The notes beneath the pieces are model-generated. The model saw only the letters and a program-made list of their open reading frames with translations. It searched no databases and was not told the DNA's origin. Positions 34,159-43,015 of a stretch of DNA of 64,000 bases are shown piece after piece. Source of the stretch: DATBLE01 sp963791425 (lineage in GTDB: Bacteria > Actinomycetota > Thermoleophilia > Gaiellales > Gaiellaceae); contig CAWBSE010000008.1 in the NCBI GenBank assembly GCA_963791425.1, positions 62,001-126,000 on the forward strand. The letters are read 5' to 3'. The translations under genes and the position numbers were made by a program. Positions within the stretch are counted from its first letter, which is position 1. Each line of letters starts with the position of its first letter.

Positions 34159-35935
34159 CCGGCTCCGAGTCGGTCGCGGGCGCGAGGACGCAGATGATCT
34201 GGCCCGCGCCGACCGCCTCGCCCGCCTGCACGGACAGCTCGGAGACGATCCCCTCGTGCGGCGCGTGCACCTCGTTCTCCATCTTCATCGCCTCGACGAT
34301 GCAGAGCACCCGGCCGGCGGCGACCTCGTCGCCGTCGGCGACGTGGACGGAGAGCACGGTGCCCTGCATCGGGCTGACGATCGCGTCCCTGCCGCCGGCG
34401 CCGCCCGCGTGGGCGGCCGTGCGCTCCCGACGCCGCTCGGCGAGCGCCGCCCACGGCGGCTCGGGGACGAGCACCTTCACGTCGTAGCGGCGCCCGTCGA
34501 GCTCGACCGCGGTCACGCGCTCGCGCAGCCTTCCGTCCTGGGCTGTCGTTACCTGTGTTGCCACATGCGACAACCGTTCCGCCTGCTGCGCCAGCTGCTC
34601 CGACTCGACCACCCCGTGGCACGTCCCGCCGTCGACGAAGCACGGGTGGCGGAGCAGCGCTCGGTGGAAGCCCAGCAGCGTCGTCACGCCGCCGATCTCG
34701 AACTCGTCGAGCGCCCGGAGCATGCGGTTGCGCGCGTGCTCACGGTCGACGCCGTGGACGATCAGCTTCGCGATCATCGGGTCGTAGAGCGGACTGATCT
34801 CGGAGCCGTCCTCCACGCCCGAGTCGACCCTCACTCCGGGCCCACCCGGCTCCCGGTAGCCCGTGATCCGCCCGGGCGACGGGCGGAAGCCGGCGGACGG
34901 ATCCTCCGCGTTGATCCGGCACTCGAACGCGTGCCCGGTCAGGCGGACGTCGTCCTGGCGCAGCGATAGCGGCTTTCCGGCCGCGATCAGCACCTGCTCG
35001 CGAACGATGTCCAGACCGGTGACCAGCTCCGTGACGGTGTGCTCGACCTGGATGCGCGTGTTCATCTCCATGAAGTAGTAGGCGCCGTCCCGATCGAGCA
35101 GTCCTTCGATCGTCCCGGCGGAGCGGTAGCCGACCGCGCGCGCGGCATCGACGGCGATCGCGCCGATGCCCTCGCGGAGCGCGGCGTCGACCGCCGGCGA
35201 GGGGGTCTCCTCGACGAGCTTCTGGTGGCGACGCTGCATCGTGCAGTCGCGTTCGCCCAGGTGGATGACGCTGCCGTGGGCATCAGCGAGCACCTGCACC
35301 TCGACGTGGCGTGGGTCCTCCAGGTACTTCTCGACGTAGACCGTCGCGTCCGAGAAGTACGCCTCGCCCTCGCGGCGGGCGGTATCGAAGGCGCGCTCGA
35401 CGTCGTCGTCTCGACGGACGACGCGAAAGCCCTTGCCGCCGCCGCCGGCGGCCGCCTTGATCGCGATCGGCCAGCCGAGCTCGTCGCCCAGGCGGCGCAC
35501 CTCGTCGGCGCTCTCGACCGGGTCGGTGGTGCCCGGGATGATCGGCACGCCGGCGGCCTTCATCCGCTCGCGCGCCTCGGTCTTCGAGCCCATCGCCTCG
35601 ATCGCCGCGGGTGGCGGGCCGATCCAGACCAGGCCGGCGTCCTCGACGGCGCGCGCAAACGTCGCGTTCTCGGCGAGGAAGCCGTACCCGGGATGGACTG
35701 CCTCCGCCCCGGCCTTCAGCGCCGTTTCGACGATCTTCGCCTGGTTCAGATAGCTCTCGGCCGGCGCGCCCGGACCGAGCAGCCACGCCTCCTCGGCGAC
35801 CCGAATGTGGAGCGCCGAGCGGTCGGCCTCCGAGTAGACGGCGACCGAGCCGATCCCCAACTCGCGCAGCGTCCGGAAGATCCGGATGGCGATCTCGCCG
35901 CGGTTGGCGACCAGAACTTTCGAGAAGAGGCCCAT
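34145..35935 (-). CDS. Acyl-CoA carboxylase alpha chain (biotin carboxylase plus biotin carrier)
   Basis: A 596-residue fused subunit: biotin carboxylase N domain (VLVANRGEIAIRIFRTLREL), ATP-grasp (AAAGGGGKGFRVV), MEMNTRIQVEHTVTELVTG in the active site, and a C-terminal biotinyl domain with VEAMKMENEV (biotinylated Lys). This is the actinobacterial AccA-type alpha chain for acetyl- or propionyl-CoA. ATG at 35935. The carboxyltransferase gene (39194) and an epsilon-like peptide (36602) lie nearby on the same strand. Confidence 0.93.
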   Translation of the reverse strand: MGLFSKVLVANRGEIAIRIFRTLRELGIGSVAVYSEADRSALHIRVAEEAWLLGPGAPAESYLNQAKIVETALKAGAEAVHPGYGFLAENATFARAVEDAGLVWIGPPPAAIEAMGSKTEARERMKAAGVPIIPGTTDPVESADEVRRLGDELGWPIAIKAAAGGGGKGFRVVRRDDDVERAFDTARREGEAYFSDATVYVEKYLEDPRHVEVQVLADAHGSVIHLGERDCTMQRRHQKLVEETPSPAVDAALREGIGAIAVDAARAVGYRSAGTIEGLLDRDGAYYFMEMNTRIQVEHTVTELVTGLDIVREQVLIAAGKPLSLRQDDVRLTGHAFECRINAEDPSAGFRPSPGRITGYREPGGPGVRVDSGVEDGSEISPLYDPMIAKLIVHGVDREHARNRMLRALDEFEIGGVTTLLGFHRALLRHPCFVDGGTCHGVVESEQLAQQAERLSHVATQVTTAQDGRLRERVTAVELDGRRYDVKVLVPEPPWAALAERRRERTAAHAGGAGGRDAIVSPMQGTVLSVHVADGDEVAAGRVLCIVEAMKMENEVHAPHEGIVSELSVQAGEAVGAGQIICVLAPATDSEPDAGT

Positions 35936-35957
35936 CAGGGACGTATTCTCCCTGTGG

Positions 35958-36500
35958 ATGGGCCTGGCCGACCAGCTCACCGTCGCGCGGATCGTGGCGA
36001 CGCCGTTCGTCGTGATCCTCTACCTCTGGAACTTCCCCGGTCACGACTACTGGGCAACCGGGCTGTTCATCGCCGCGATGGCCACCGACCAGTTCGACGG
36101 CTGGCTGGCCCGGCGGCAGGGACGGACGACGCCGCTCGGCTCGCTGCTCGATCCGATCGCCGACAAGGTGCTCGTGCTCGCAGCGATGATCGTCCTGATC
36201 GGCGAAGGCGCGTTCCCGGCCTGGATGGTCGCGGCGATCGTCGCCCGGGAGTTGCTCGTGTCGGGGCTCCGGCTCGCCGCGGTCGAGCGCGGGGTCGTGC
36301 TGCAGGCTCGTGACCTCGGGAAGCTGAAGACGTGGGCGCAGGCGGTGGCAGTCGCGCTCGGCGGGTTTGCGGTCGCCGGTGCGTGGAGTACCGACGTCGC
36401 GTGGTGGGGGCTGATGGTCGCGGTCGTGCTCACCTGGGTCTCCGGGCTCGACTACGCACGCGACGCGCCCACGCTCCTGCGCGGCCGCGCGCTCGCCTGA
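35958..36500 (+). CDS. pgsA: CDP-diacylglycerol-glycerol-3-phosphate 3-phosphatidyltransferase
   Basis: A 180-residue integral membrane enzyme of phosphatidylglycerol synthesis. The CDP-alcohol phosphotransferase motif is complete in DQFDGWLARRQG followed by GSLLDPIADKVL (DxxDG..AR..G..D..D). Four or more hydrophobic segments surround it. ATG at 35958 gives MGLADQLTVARI, the usual start. It is divergent from the biotin carboxylase gene with only 22 bases between, so their promoters must overlap or reach into coding sequence. Confidence 0.9.
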   Translation: MGLADQLTVARIVATPFVVILYLWNFPGHDYWATGLFIAAMATDQFDGWLARRQGRTTPLGSLLDPIADKVLVLAAMIVLIGEGAFPAWMVAAIVARELLVSGLRLAAVERGVVLQARDLGKLKTWAQAVAVALGGFAVAGAWSTDVAWWGLMVAVVLTWVSGLDYARDAPTLLRGRALA

Positions 36501-36502
36501 CC

Positions 36503-36611
36503 CGGAGAGGCCCTATTGCTCCCGCGGGAACCCCGCCTATGTTGAGTGCGGGGATTCGTGAGCCGACCAGGGCGAAAGCCTGCCGCAAGCAGTAACGCGG
36601 TCTAGCTCTCC
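36503..36611 (+). ncRNA. Structured RNA candidate, c-di-AMP (ydaO-like) riboswitch-like
   Basis: GGAGAG (36503) can pair with CTCTCC (36606), closing nested helices: CCGCG with CGCGG, CCCCGC with GCGGGG, and short hairpins AGGGCGAAAGCCT and CTGCCGCAAGCAG. Motifs GGGAACC, GGGGATTCG and GCAGTAACGCGG partly resemble the ydaO core, and the next plus-strand gene is an NlpC/P60 hydrolase, a common target of that riboswitch. Orientation and identity are uncertain: the accE-like gene on the other strand overlaps its 3' edge and separates it from the hydrolase. Confidence 0.35.
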
Positions 36612-36748
36612 TCGTCCTCCACCACTTCGCGGATACCGGCCTGCCACCACGCGGGCGCCTCGTCGAGGGGGCCGTTCAGTGCGGCCAGGGCGGCGAGCAA
36701 CGCCTCGCGCTCCTCGGGCGTGGGCTCGGGGGTGATCTCCACGGTCAC
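36602..36748 (-). CDS. Acyl-CoA carboxylase epsilon-like small subunit
   Basis: A 48-residue protein starting VTVEITPEPTPEEREALLAA, with an Ala/Leu-rich helix and ending AWWQAGIREVVEDEES. The PTPEE-ALLAAL pattern followed by a Trp-containing tail is that of the ACC epsilon subunits of actinobacteria, which bind the carboxyltransferase. Starts GTG at 36748 or 36742; no clear Shine-Dalgarno. It lies between the alpha (34145-35935) and beta (39194-40735) chain genes on the same strand, which supports the call. Confidence 0.55.
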   Translation of the reverse strand: MTVEITPEPTPEEREALLAALAALNGPLDEAPAWWQAGIREVVEDEES

Positions 36749-36792
36749 GGCCGGTTCAGGTTAAAGGAGCTTCGCGGGACGGACGATGACCA

Positions 36793-37824
36793 GTGTGGAT
36801 GACCCGTCGTGTCCTCGCCTGCGCCGTACTCGCGCTCCTCTTCGCCGCGCCCTCCGCGGCCGGCCCCGGGGCGTCGTCGTGGGCCTTGCCGCAGATCAAG
36901 GTCGTCACCGCCCGCGGGCTGATGGGCGGCAAGGCGGCCGGGTTCCGGCCGGACGACTCGCTCACCGCCGGTGATCTCGCCGACCTCGTCGGCGGGCTGA
37001 CCGGGACCGAGGCGCCGATGGCCGCCGACCCGAGTGCCCCGGTGACGGTCTCGCAGCTCGACGCCCAGCTCGTTCGCGGCCTCGGGCTGCTCCCGGCCGC
37101 CCGCCAGTTCACGGCGGCGATCCGCAGCGCCGGCATCGCTCCCACCCGCTACTTCGGCACCGAGACGGTCGCGCGCCTGCTCGGCCTGCGCGTCAACCAC
37201 CCCGCCGCGCAGGATGCACTCGAGCTCGGGCCCGAGAACGTCGTCACCCGTGCAGAAGCCGCCTACTCGGCCGCGCAGATCCTCTCGTTCACCGGCGGCG
37301 AGGCCGACTGGGTCGCGCAGACCGCGGCGGGCTTCCAGCTGCCGGTGCTGACCGGCAACCAGCGCGTCGTGCTCCAGGTCGCGCTCTCGTTCGTCGGCTA
37401 CCCGTACATCTGGGGCGGCACGAGCGAGCTGCCTCAGGATCCGTTCGCCACCGGCAAGCAGGTTCCCGGCGGCTTCGACTGCTCGGGCCTCGCGTGGCGC
37501 GTCTACAAGCTGCAGGCGTACGCCGGCGGGAACGCGCTCGCAGCGACGCTGAAGGGCCGCACCACCTACTCGATGAGCGGCGAGGTGCCGCCCGCGAAGC
37601 GGATCCCCTTCGCGAGGCTCCAGCCCGGCGATCTCCTCTTCTTCGGCGCGGCCGGCCCGAAGTCGAAGCCTGCCCAGATCGACCACATGGGCATCTACGT
37701 CGGCGACGGCTGGTTCGTCCAGGCGTCCGAGCAGGGCGTCGCGCTCGCACAGATCACCGCCGGCTGGTACGCGAAGCGCTTCGCGTGGGGCCGCCGCCCG
37801 CTCGCCGAAGCCGGCCTCGGCTAG
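36793..37824 (+). CDS. Secreted NlpC/P60 cell-wall hydrolase with SLH-like N terminus
   Basis: A 343-residue protein with a signal peptide (VLACAVLALLFAAPSAAG), one or two SLH-like segments (ALPQIKVVTARGLMG...FRPDDSLTAGDLADLV, and RAEAAYSAAQIL), and an NlpC/P60 domain from about residue 195: YPYIWGG, catalytic Cys in GGFDCSGLAWRVY, and His in IDHMGIYVGDGWFVQAS. It should cleave peptidoglycan stem peptides outside the cell. GTG 36793 or ATG 36799. A possible riboswitch lies 180-290 bases upstream. Confidence 0.85.
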   Translation: MWMTRRVLACAVLALLFAAPSAAGPGASSWALPQIKVVTARGLMGGKAAGFRPDDSLTAGDLADLVGGLTGTEAPMAADPSAPVTVSQLDAQLVRGLGLLPAARQFTAAIRSAGIAPTRYFGTETVARLLGLRVNHPAAQDALELGPENVVTRAEAAYSAAQILSFTGGEADWVAQTAAGFQLPVLTGNQRVVLQVALSFVGYPYIWGGTSELPQDPFATGKQVPGGFDCSGLAWRVYKLQAYAGGNALAATLKGRTTYSMSGEVPPAKRIPFARLQPGDLLFFGAAGPKSKPAQIDHMGIYVGDGWFVQASEQGVALAQITAGWYAKRFAWGRRPLAEAGLG

Positions 37825-37827
37825 CGG

Positions 37828-39186
37828 CTAACCGCTCGCCGCGAGCGCGACCACTGCCTCGCCGACGATCGGCGTCACCGGACGGTCGAGCCCGTGCGGC
37901 CTGACGAAGAACTCGCAGAAGGTGCGGATCGCGTCGGCGTCGAAGTCGCCGGCGAGCCCCCGCTCGAGCTGCGCGACATGCTCGACCAGGGTCTCTGCGT
38001 ACGAGACGACGCCGCCCTGCCCCTCCAGGAGGTAGTAGAAGTGGAGCGCTCCGGACTGCGCCGGCGCCGCGCTCCCTGCGGAGAAGGTGTAGACGGGCCG
38101 GCCCACGATCGCAGCTTCGATCTGCGCGCTCGTGTTCAGACCGACCACGACCGCCGAGTGGTAGAGCTGGTCGTACAGCGACTGGCTCGTCCGCTTCGGC
38201 TTCTCGCTGCGGGCGACCCCCGCGTGCTTCGGCGTCCAGCCCTCCCAGGCGGCGTGCTCGTTCGGATGGCTGCGGACGAGGACATTGGCGCGGCGCAGCG
38301 GGCCGTCGGACCCGCGCAGCACGTCCAGCCAGCCGTCCACGACCGACGGCTCGTCGGGGCAGATGGTCTTCGTCGAGCCGAGGTACAGCACGATCGGCTC
38401 GTCGGGGTCGAGCTCGTACCGCGCGCAGAACTCGTTCCGGTCCTGGGACGGTTCCATCTCGAAGAACTCGTCCCAGTGCGATGCGCCGGTGACGACCACC
38501 CGCTCGCCATCGATCCCGTGCAACTCCTCGACCTCGCGCCGCTGCAACTCGTTCCAGACGAAGATGCGGTCGGGAACGACGTGGATGCGCCCCTTGTTCG
38601 AGAGCGAATCCCAGCTGTAGACGGAGAATGCCGTCGGGATCGCAAGCTCCTGCGCCGCCTTGATGATCTCCGCCTGGTGCGACTCGTGGCGGACGAGCGG
38701 GCTGACCAGGACGACGTCGGGCTCGGTGGTCGCCAGAAACGAGACGAGTCCCTGCTCGGGAGGGATGCGGCTGTCGAGCACGGCGAGCGCGTCGTCGATC
38801 CCCGCCGCCACCTCCGGTTGCAAGGAGACGACCGGGTCGGGCCAGGACGGATCCGCCGCCATCGCGCCCCGTGTGGCCGTGTCGGTCAGGTGCGAGAGCG
38901 CACGTCGCCGGTTGAAGGTTCCCACCTCCTGGCCGGGATTGAGGTACCACGCGTAGTTGCGCGCCTGCCTGAGCAGCAGGAGCGCATGCCCGAACTCCTC
39001 GTCCGTGACCTCTTCGCAGGTCGCCAGGCTGATGCCGGGCACGCCGCGTAGCCGCCGCAGGAGCTTCATCTTGCCCTCTTTCGGGTTGTACACGGCGACC
39101 ACCTCGTGACCTTCGCCCGCCAGGTGGGCCGCGACTCCCGCGAAGCGCCGGAAGAAGATGCGGCTCATGAAGAAGTGCGCGCGCAT
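37828..39186 (-). CDS. GT-B-like glycosyltransferase/glycerophosphotransferase-type protein
   Basis: A 452-residue protein with an N-terminal Rossmann-like half (FFRRFAGVAAHLAGEGHEVVAVYN, LATTEPDVVLVSPLVRHESHQAEIIKAA) and a C-terminal half with IVLYLGSTKTICPDEPSVVD, LVRSHPNEHAAWEG, and AVVVGLNTSAQIEAAIVGRPVYTF, the order seen in GT-B enzymes and CDP-glycerol glycerophosphotransferases. Substrate unknown; a surface polymer is plausible. It lies between the NlpC/P60 and carboxyltransferase genes. Confidence 0.55.
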   Translation of the reverse strand: MRAHFFMSRIFFRRFAGVAAHLAGEGHEVVAVYNPKEGKMKLLRRLRGVPGISLATCEEVTDEEFGHALLLLRQARNYAWYLNPGQEVGTFNRRRALSHLTDTATRGAMAADPSWPDPVVSLQPEVAAGIDDALAVLDSRIPPEQGLVSFLATTEPDVVLVSPLVRHESHQAEIIKAAQELAIPTAFSVYSWDSLSNKGRIHVVPDRIFVWNELQRREVEELHGIDGERVVVTGASHWDEFFEMEPSQDRNEFCARYELDPDEPIVLYLGSTKTICPDEPSVVDGWLDVLRGSDGPLRRANVLVRSHPNEHAAWEGWTPKHAGVARSEKPKRTSQSLYDQLYHSAVVVGLNTSAQIEAAIVGRPVYTFSAGSAAPAQSGALHFYYLLEGQGGVVSYAETLVEHVAQLERGLAGDFDADAIRTFCEFFVRPHGLDRPVTPIVGEAVVALAASG

Positions 39187-39193
39187 CGAGCCT

Positions 39194-40735
39194 CTAGAGC
39201 GGGATGTTCCCGTGCTTGCGAGGCGGCCTGCGCTCGCGCTTCGTCCTCGCCGTCTCCAGCGCGTCGATCAGCACCGGGCGCGTTCGCCGCGGCTCGATCA
39301 CGTCGTCGACGTAGCCGCGCTCGGCGGCCGTGTACGGGTTGGCGAACCGCTCCTTGTAGTCGGCGATCAGCTCGGCGCGCTCCTCGGGCGGCCGGTCGCG
39401 GTAGACGATGTTGACCGCACCTTCCGGCCCCATCACGGCGACCTCGGCGGTCGGCCACGCGAAGTTGAAGTCCGCACGGATGTGCTTCGACGACATGACG
39501 TCGTACGCACCGCCGTAGGCCTTCCTCGTGATCACGGTCAGCTTCGGCACGGTCGCCTCGGCGTACGCGTAGAGCAGCTTCGCGCCGTGGCGGATGATCC
39601 CGCCCCACTCCTGCGCCGTCCCCGGGAGGAACCCCGGCACGTCGACGAAGGTGACGAGCGGGATGTTGAACGCGTCGCACGTCCGCACGAACCGCCCCGC
39701 CTTCACCGATGCATCGATGTCGAGCACGCCGGCGAGCGACCGCGGCTGGTTGCCGACCACGCCGACCGGATGCCCGCCGAGCCGGGCGAACCCACAGACG
39801 ATGTTCTCCGCCCAGCGCTCCTGGACCTCCAGGAACTCGCCGTCGTCGACGACGTGGCGGATCACGCCCTTCATGTCGTACGGCTTCGTCGGTTCGTCCG
39901 GGATCAGCGTGTCGAGCTCGGGCGCCTCGCGGTCGCGCGGGTCGGACGGCTCCGCGAACGGCGGCTGCTCCAGGTTGTTCTGCGGTAGAAACGACACGAG
40001 ATACCGCGCGTCCTCGAGACACGCCTCCTCGTCCGGCGACGTGAAGTGCGCCACCCCCGACTTCGCCGCGTGGGCGGTGGCTCCGCCGAGATCCTCGAAC
40101 GAAACGTCCTCGCCGGTGACAGTCTTCACCACGTCGGGGCCGGTGATGAACATGTACGACGAGCCCTCGACCATGAAGACGAAGTCGGTGATCGCCGGCG
40201 AGTACACCGCGCCGCCGGCGCACGGGCCCATCACCAGCGAGATCTGCGGGACGACGCCGGACGTCTGGACGTTCCGCCAGAAGATCTCTGCGTACCCCGC
40301 GAGCGAGACGACGCCCTCCTGGATCCGCGCGCCGCCCGAGTCGTTGATCCCGATCACCGGGCAACCGAACTTCACCGCCATGTCCATCACCTTGCAGATC
40401 TTCTCGGCGAAGACCTCGCTCAGCGACCCGCCGAAGATCGTGAAGTCCTGCGAGAAGACGAAGACCTTGCGGCCGAAGATCGTCCCGTAGCCGGTGACGA
40501 CCGCGTCGCCCCACGGCCGCCTGTCCTGCATCCCGAACTCGACCTCGCGGTGGCGGACGTACCGGTCGAGCTCGACGAACGACCCGGGGTCGAGCAGCTT
40601 CTCGGCGCGCTCGCGGGCGAGCAGCCGGCCGCCTTCGCGCTGCCGGGCCACCGCCTTCTCGCTGCCCTGGTGCCGCGCCTCCTCGCGGAGCGCCTGCATC
40701 CGCGCGAGCTTCTGCTCGGTGGTGTCGTCGGCCAC
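39194..40735 (-). CDS. Acyl-CoA carboxylase beta chain (carboxyltransferase)
   Basis: A 513-residue AccD/PccB-type carboxyltransferase: REGGRLLARERAEKLLDPGSF, GVFSQDFTIFGGSLSEVFAE region, oxyanion-hole Gly residues in GINDSGGARIQEGV and VMGPCAGGAVYSPA in the N-terminal half, and FVDVPGFLPGTAQEWGGIIRHGA in the C-terminal half. GTG at 40735. It pairs with the alpha chain at 34145-35935. Propionyl- versus acetyl-CoA preference cannot be read here. Confidence 0.93.
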   Translation of the reverse strand: MADDTTEQKLARMQALREEARHQGSEKAVARQREGGRLLARERAEKLLDPGSFVELDRYVRHREVEFGMQDRRPWGDAVVTGYGTIFGRKVFVFSQDFTIFGGSLSEVFAEKICKVMDMAVKFGCPVIGINDSGGARIQEGVVSLAGYAEIFWRNVQTSGVVPQISLVMGPCAGGAVYSPAITDFVFMVEGSSYMFITGPDVVKTVTGEDVSFEDLGGATAHAAKSGVAHFTSPDEEACLEDARYLVSFLPQNNLEQPPFAEPSDPRDREAPELDTLIPDEPTKPYDMKGVIRHVVDDGEFLEVQERWAENIVCGFARLGGHPVGVVGNQPRSLAGVLDIDASVKAGRFVRTCDAFNIPLVTFVDVPGFLPGTAQEWGGIIRHGAKLLYAYAEATVPKLTVITRKAYGGAYDVMSSKHIRADFNFAWPTAEVAVMGPEGAVNIVYRDRPPEERAELIADYKERFANPYTAAERGYVDDVIEPRRTRPVLIDALETARTKRERRPPRKHGNIPL

Positions 40736-40771
40736 GCAGGAGAGCCTAACGGCGACTGGTAGGTTCGATCG

Positions 40772-42019
40772 GTGAGGCGCCAGCTCCCGCCAGCGCTCCA
40801 GGTGCGCGACTTCCGGCTCGTCTGGTCGTCGATGTTCGCGATGCGCTTCGCCGAGAACATGATCGCCGTCGCGGTCGGCTGGCAGGTGTTCGCGATCGAC
40901 AGGAATCCGCTCGACCTCGGCCTGGTCGGCCTGTGCGAGTTCATCCCGCTGCCGCTGCTGGCGCTGCCCGCCGGCCAGCTCGCCGACCGGGTGCCGCGCC
41001 GGCTGATCGCGGCCGCGTCGCTGAGCCTGATGGTCGGCGTCGCCGCCGGGCTGCTGGCGATCACGGCGGCCGGCGCCCACGTCGTCTGGCCGTATTACCT
41101 CCTCGCGGGGGTGACCGGGATCGCGAGCGCGCTCGGCTGGCCCGCGTACGTCGCGCTGACGCCGGAAACCGTCCCTCACGACCTCGTCCCGAGCGCGGTT
41201 GCGCTGCGCTCGGTGGCAAGCACGACCGCCGTGATCGTCGGCCCCGCGGTCGGCGGGCTGCTTTTCGCCTGGAAGGCGGAGTCGGTCTACGCCCTCGCTG
41301 CGGCGCTGTTCGGCATCGCCGGGATCGCGATGGCGATGCTCCGGATTACCCCGTTCGCGAAGGACGGCACGGCGGTCGGGCTCGAGGGGCTCGTCGGCGG
41401 TCTGCGCTTCGTCTTCCGAACGAGGATCCTGCTCGGCGCGATCACCCTCGACCTCTTCGCCGTGTTGCTCGGCGGGGGAATCGCGCTGCTCCCGATCTAC
41501 GCGCGCGACATCCTCCACGTCGGGCCGGTGGGCCTCGGCGTGCTGCGAGCCGCGCCGGCGGTCGGGGCGTTCGGCGCCGCGCTGATCCTCGCCCGCCGGC
41601 CGCTGCACCGCGCGGCCGGGCCGACGCTGATCGGCGTCGTCGTCATCTTCGGCGCCGCGAACATCGTCTGGGGCGCGTCGAAGTGGCTGCCGCTCACGCT
41701 CGCCGCGCTCGCCGTCGCCGGGTTCGTCGACATGATCAGCGTGAACATCCGCTCGACGACAGCGGCGCTGGTCACCCCGAACGAGCTTCGCGGCCGGGTC
41801 GGCGCCGTCGAGATGGTCTTTATCTCCGCCTCCAACGAGCTCGGCGCCTTCGAGTCGGGCGCGGCCGCAGCGCTCTTCGGCACGGTCACCACCGTCGTCG
41901 CCGGCGGTATCGCGACGATCGGGATCGCGCTCGCGTCGATCAAGGTCTTCCCGGAGCTGGCGAAGATGGGGAGGCTGGAGGGTCTCCGCCCCGAGCCGGC
42001 CGGTAACCTCGTCGAATGA
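40772..42019 (+). CDS. MFS transporter, EntS-like
   Basis: A 415-residue 12-helix protein starting LQVRDFRLVWSSMFAMRFAENMIAVAVGWQVF, with the MFS loop GQLADRVPRRLIAA between helices 2 and 3 and SALGWPAYVALTPETVP in helix 5, like the EntS/DUF894 exporter group. Substrate unknown. GTG at 40772, 36 bases from the divergent carboxyltransferase start; the stop overlaps the next ATG (ATGA). Confidence 0.82.
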   Translation: MRRQLPPALQVRDFRLVWSSMFAMRFAENMIAVAVGWQVFAIDRNPLDLGLVGLCEFIPLPLLALPAGQLADRVPRRLIAAASLSLMVGVAAGLLAITAAGAHVVWPYYLLAGVTGIASALGWPAYVALTPETVPHDLVPSAVALRSVASTTAVIVGPAVGGLLFAWKAESVYALAAALFGIAGIAMAMLRITPFAKDGTAVGLEGLVGGLRFVFRTRILLGAITLDLFAVLLGGGIALLPIYARDILHVGPVGLGVLRAAPAVGAFGAALILARRPLHRAAGPTLIGVVVIFGAANIVWGASKWLPLTLAALAVAGFVDMISVNIRSTTAALVTPNELRGRVGAVEMVFISASNELGAFESGAAAALFGTVTTVVAGGIATIGIALASIKVFPELAKMGRLEGLRPEPAGNLVE

Positions 42020-42969
42020 GCGTCGACCGGAGGAGCGTCTGGCCGTACGTGGACGGGGAGCCCGGCGAGTTCCTCTACTCGCGCTACGCGCACCCGACCG
42101 GGGTCGAGGCGGAGGCAAAGCTCGGAGCGTTGGAGGGCGGGCAGGCATTGCTCTTCGCGTCGGGATCCGCGGCGACGTTCGCGCTGCTGCTCGCGCTGCT
42201 CGAGCCGGGCAAGAAGGTCGCGCTCGCCGAGGGCTGCTACTTCGGCACCGGCGTGATGATGCGCGAGGAGCTCGGCCGCTGGGGGTTGGAGAGCGTCGAG
42301 TTCGACCAGACCGGGCCGCCGCCGGACGGCGTCGACCTGATCTGGCTGGAGGCTCCGTCGAACCCGTTCCTGACGATGCCCGACTTCGAGGCGGCCGCCG
42401 CCCACCCCGCACGTGTCGTCGTCGACTCGACCGCCGCGACACCGGTCTACCTGCGCCCAATCGAGCACGGCGCTGACTTCGTGCTGCACTCGGCGACGAA
42501 GTACCTGACCGGGCACTCGGATGCGCTCGCCGGCGCGATCGTCTGCCGCGAGGCGGCCGACTACGACCGGCTCTGGCGCTTCCGCCAGCGCACCGGCCCG
42601 AATTGCGCAGCGGACGTCGCCGCGCTCGTCACCCGCGGGCTGAAGACTCTCCGCGTTCGGATCGAGCGCCAGACAGAGACGGCGACCGTGCTGGCCGAGC
42701 GCCTCCGCAACCATCCGAGAGTCGAGACCGTCCGCTACCCCGGCTTCGGCGGGTTGCTCTCGTTCGACGTCGGCGGCGACCCGCTCCCGGTCGAGCGCGC
42801 CGTCCGGAAGATCAAGAACGCCACGAGCCTCGGCGGCGTCGAGACAACAATGGAGTCACGCCACCGCTGGGAGGGCGACCGCGTCCCGGTCGGATTGCTC
42901 CGCCTGTCGGTCGGGCTGGAGGACGCCGACGAGCTCTGGGCGGATCTCGAGCACGCCTTGTCGGCGTAG
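42016..42969 (+). CDS. Cys/Met-metabolism PLP enzyme (cystathionine gamma-synthase/beta-lyase family)
   Basis: A 317-residue enzyme, a little shorter than the usual 380-400. It has YSRYAHPTGVEAEAKLGALEG, LLFASGSAATFALLLALL, LIWLEAPSNPFLTMPD, the PLP Lys in LHSATKYLTGHSDALAG and a C-terminal HRWEGDRVPVGLLRLSVGLED. Which trans-sulfuration reaction it runs is not certain. It is coupled to the MFS gene, so export of a sulfur compound is possible but unproven. Confidence 0.82.
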   Translation: MSVDRRSVWPYVDGEPGEFLYSRYAHPTGVEAEAKLGALEGGQALLFASGSAATFALLLALLEPGKKVALAEGCYFGTGVMMREELGRWGLESVEFDQTGPPPDGVDLIWLEAPSNPFLTMPDFEAAAAHPARVVVDSTAATPVYLRPIEHGADFVLHSATKYLTGHSDALAGAIVCREAADYDRLWRFRQRTGPNCAADVAALVTRGLKTLRVRIERQTETATVLAERLRNHPRVETVRYPGFGGLLSFDVGGDPLPVERAVRKIKNATSLGGVETTMESRHRWEGDRVPVGLLRLSVGLEDADELWADLEHALSA

Positions 42970-43015
42970 GGAAAACCCCCCTTTCGGGGCGGCCGATCCG
43001 CGCTACCCTCGGGCG

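Noticed and set aside
39194..42460. A 1088-codon open frame running past the carboxyltransferase start on the minus strand
   Set aside because: Codons beyond 40735 are antisense to the MFS transporter and PLP enzyme and read as Arg/Asp-rich filler typical of high-GC shadow frames.
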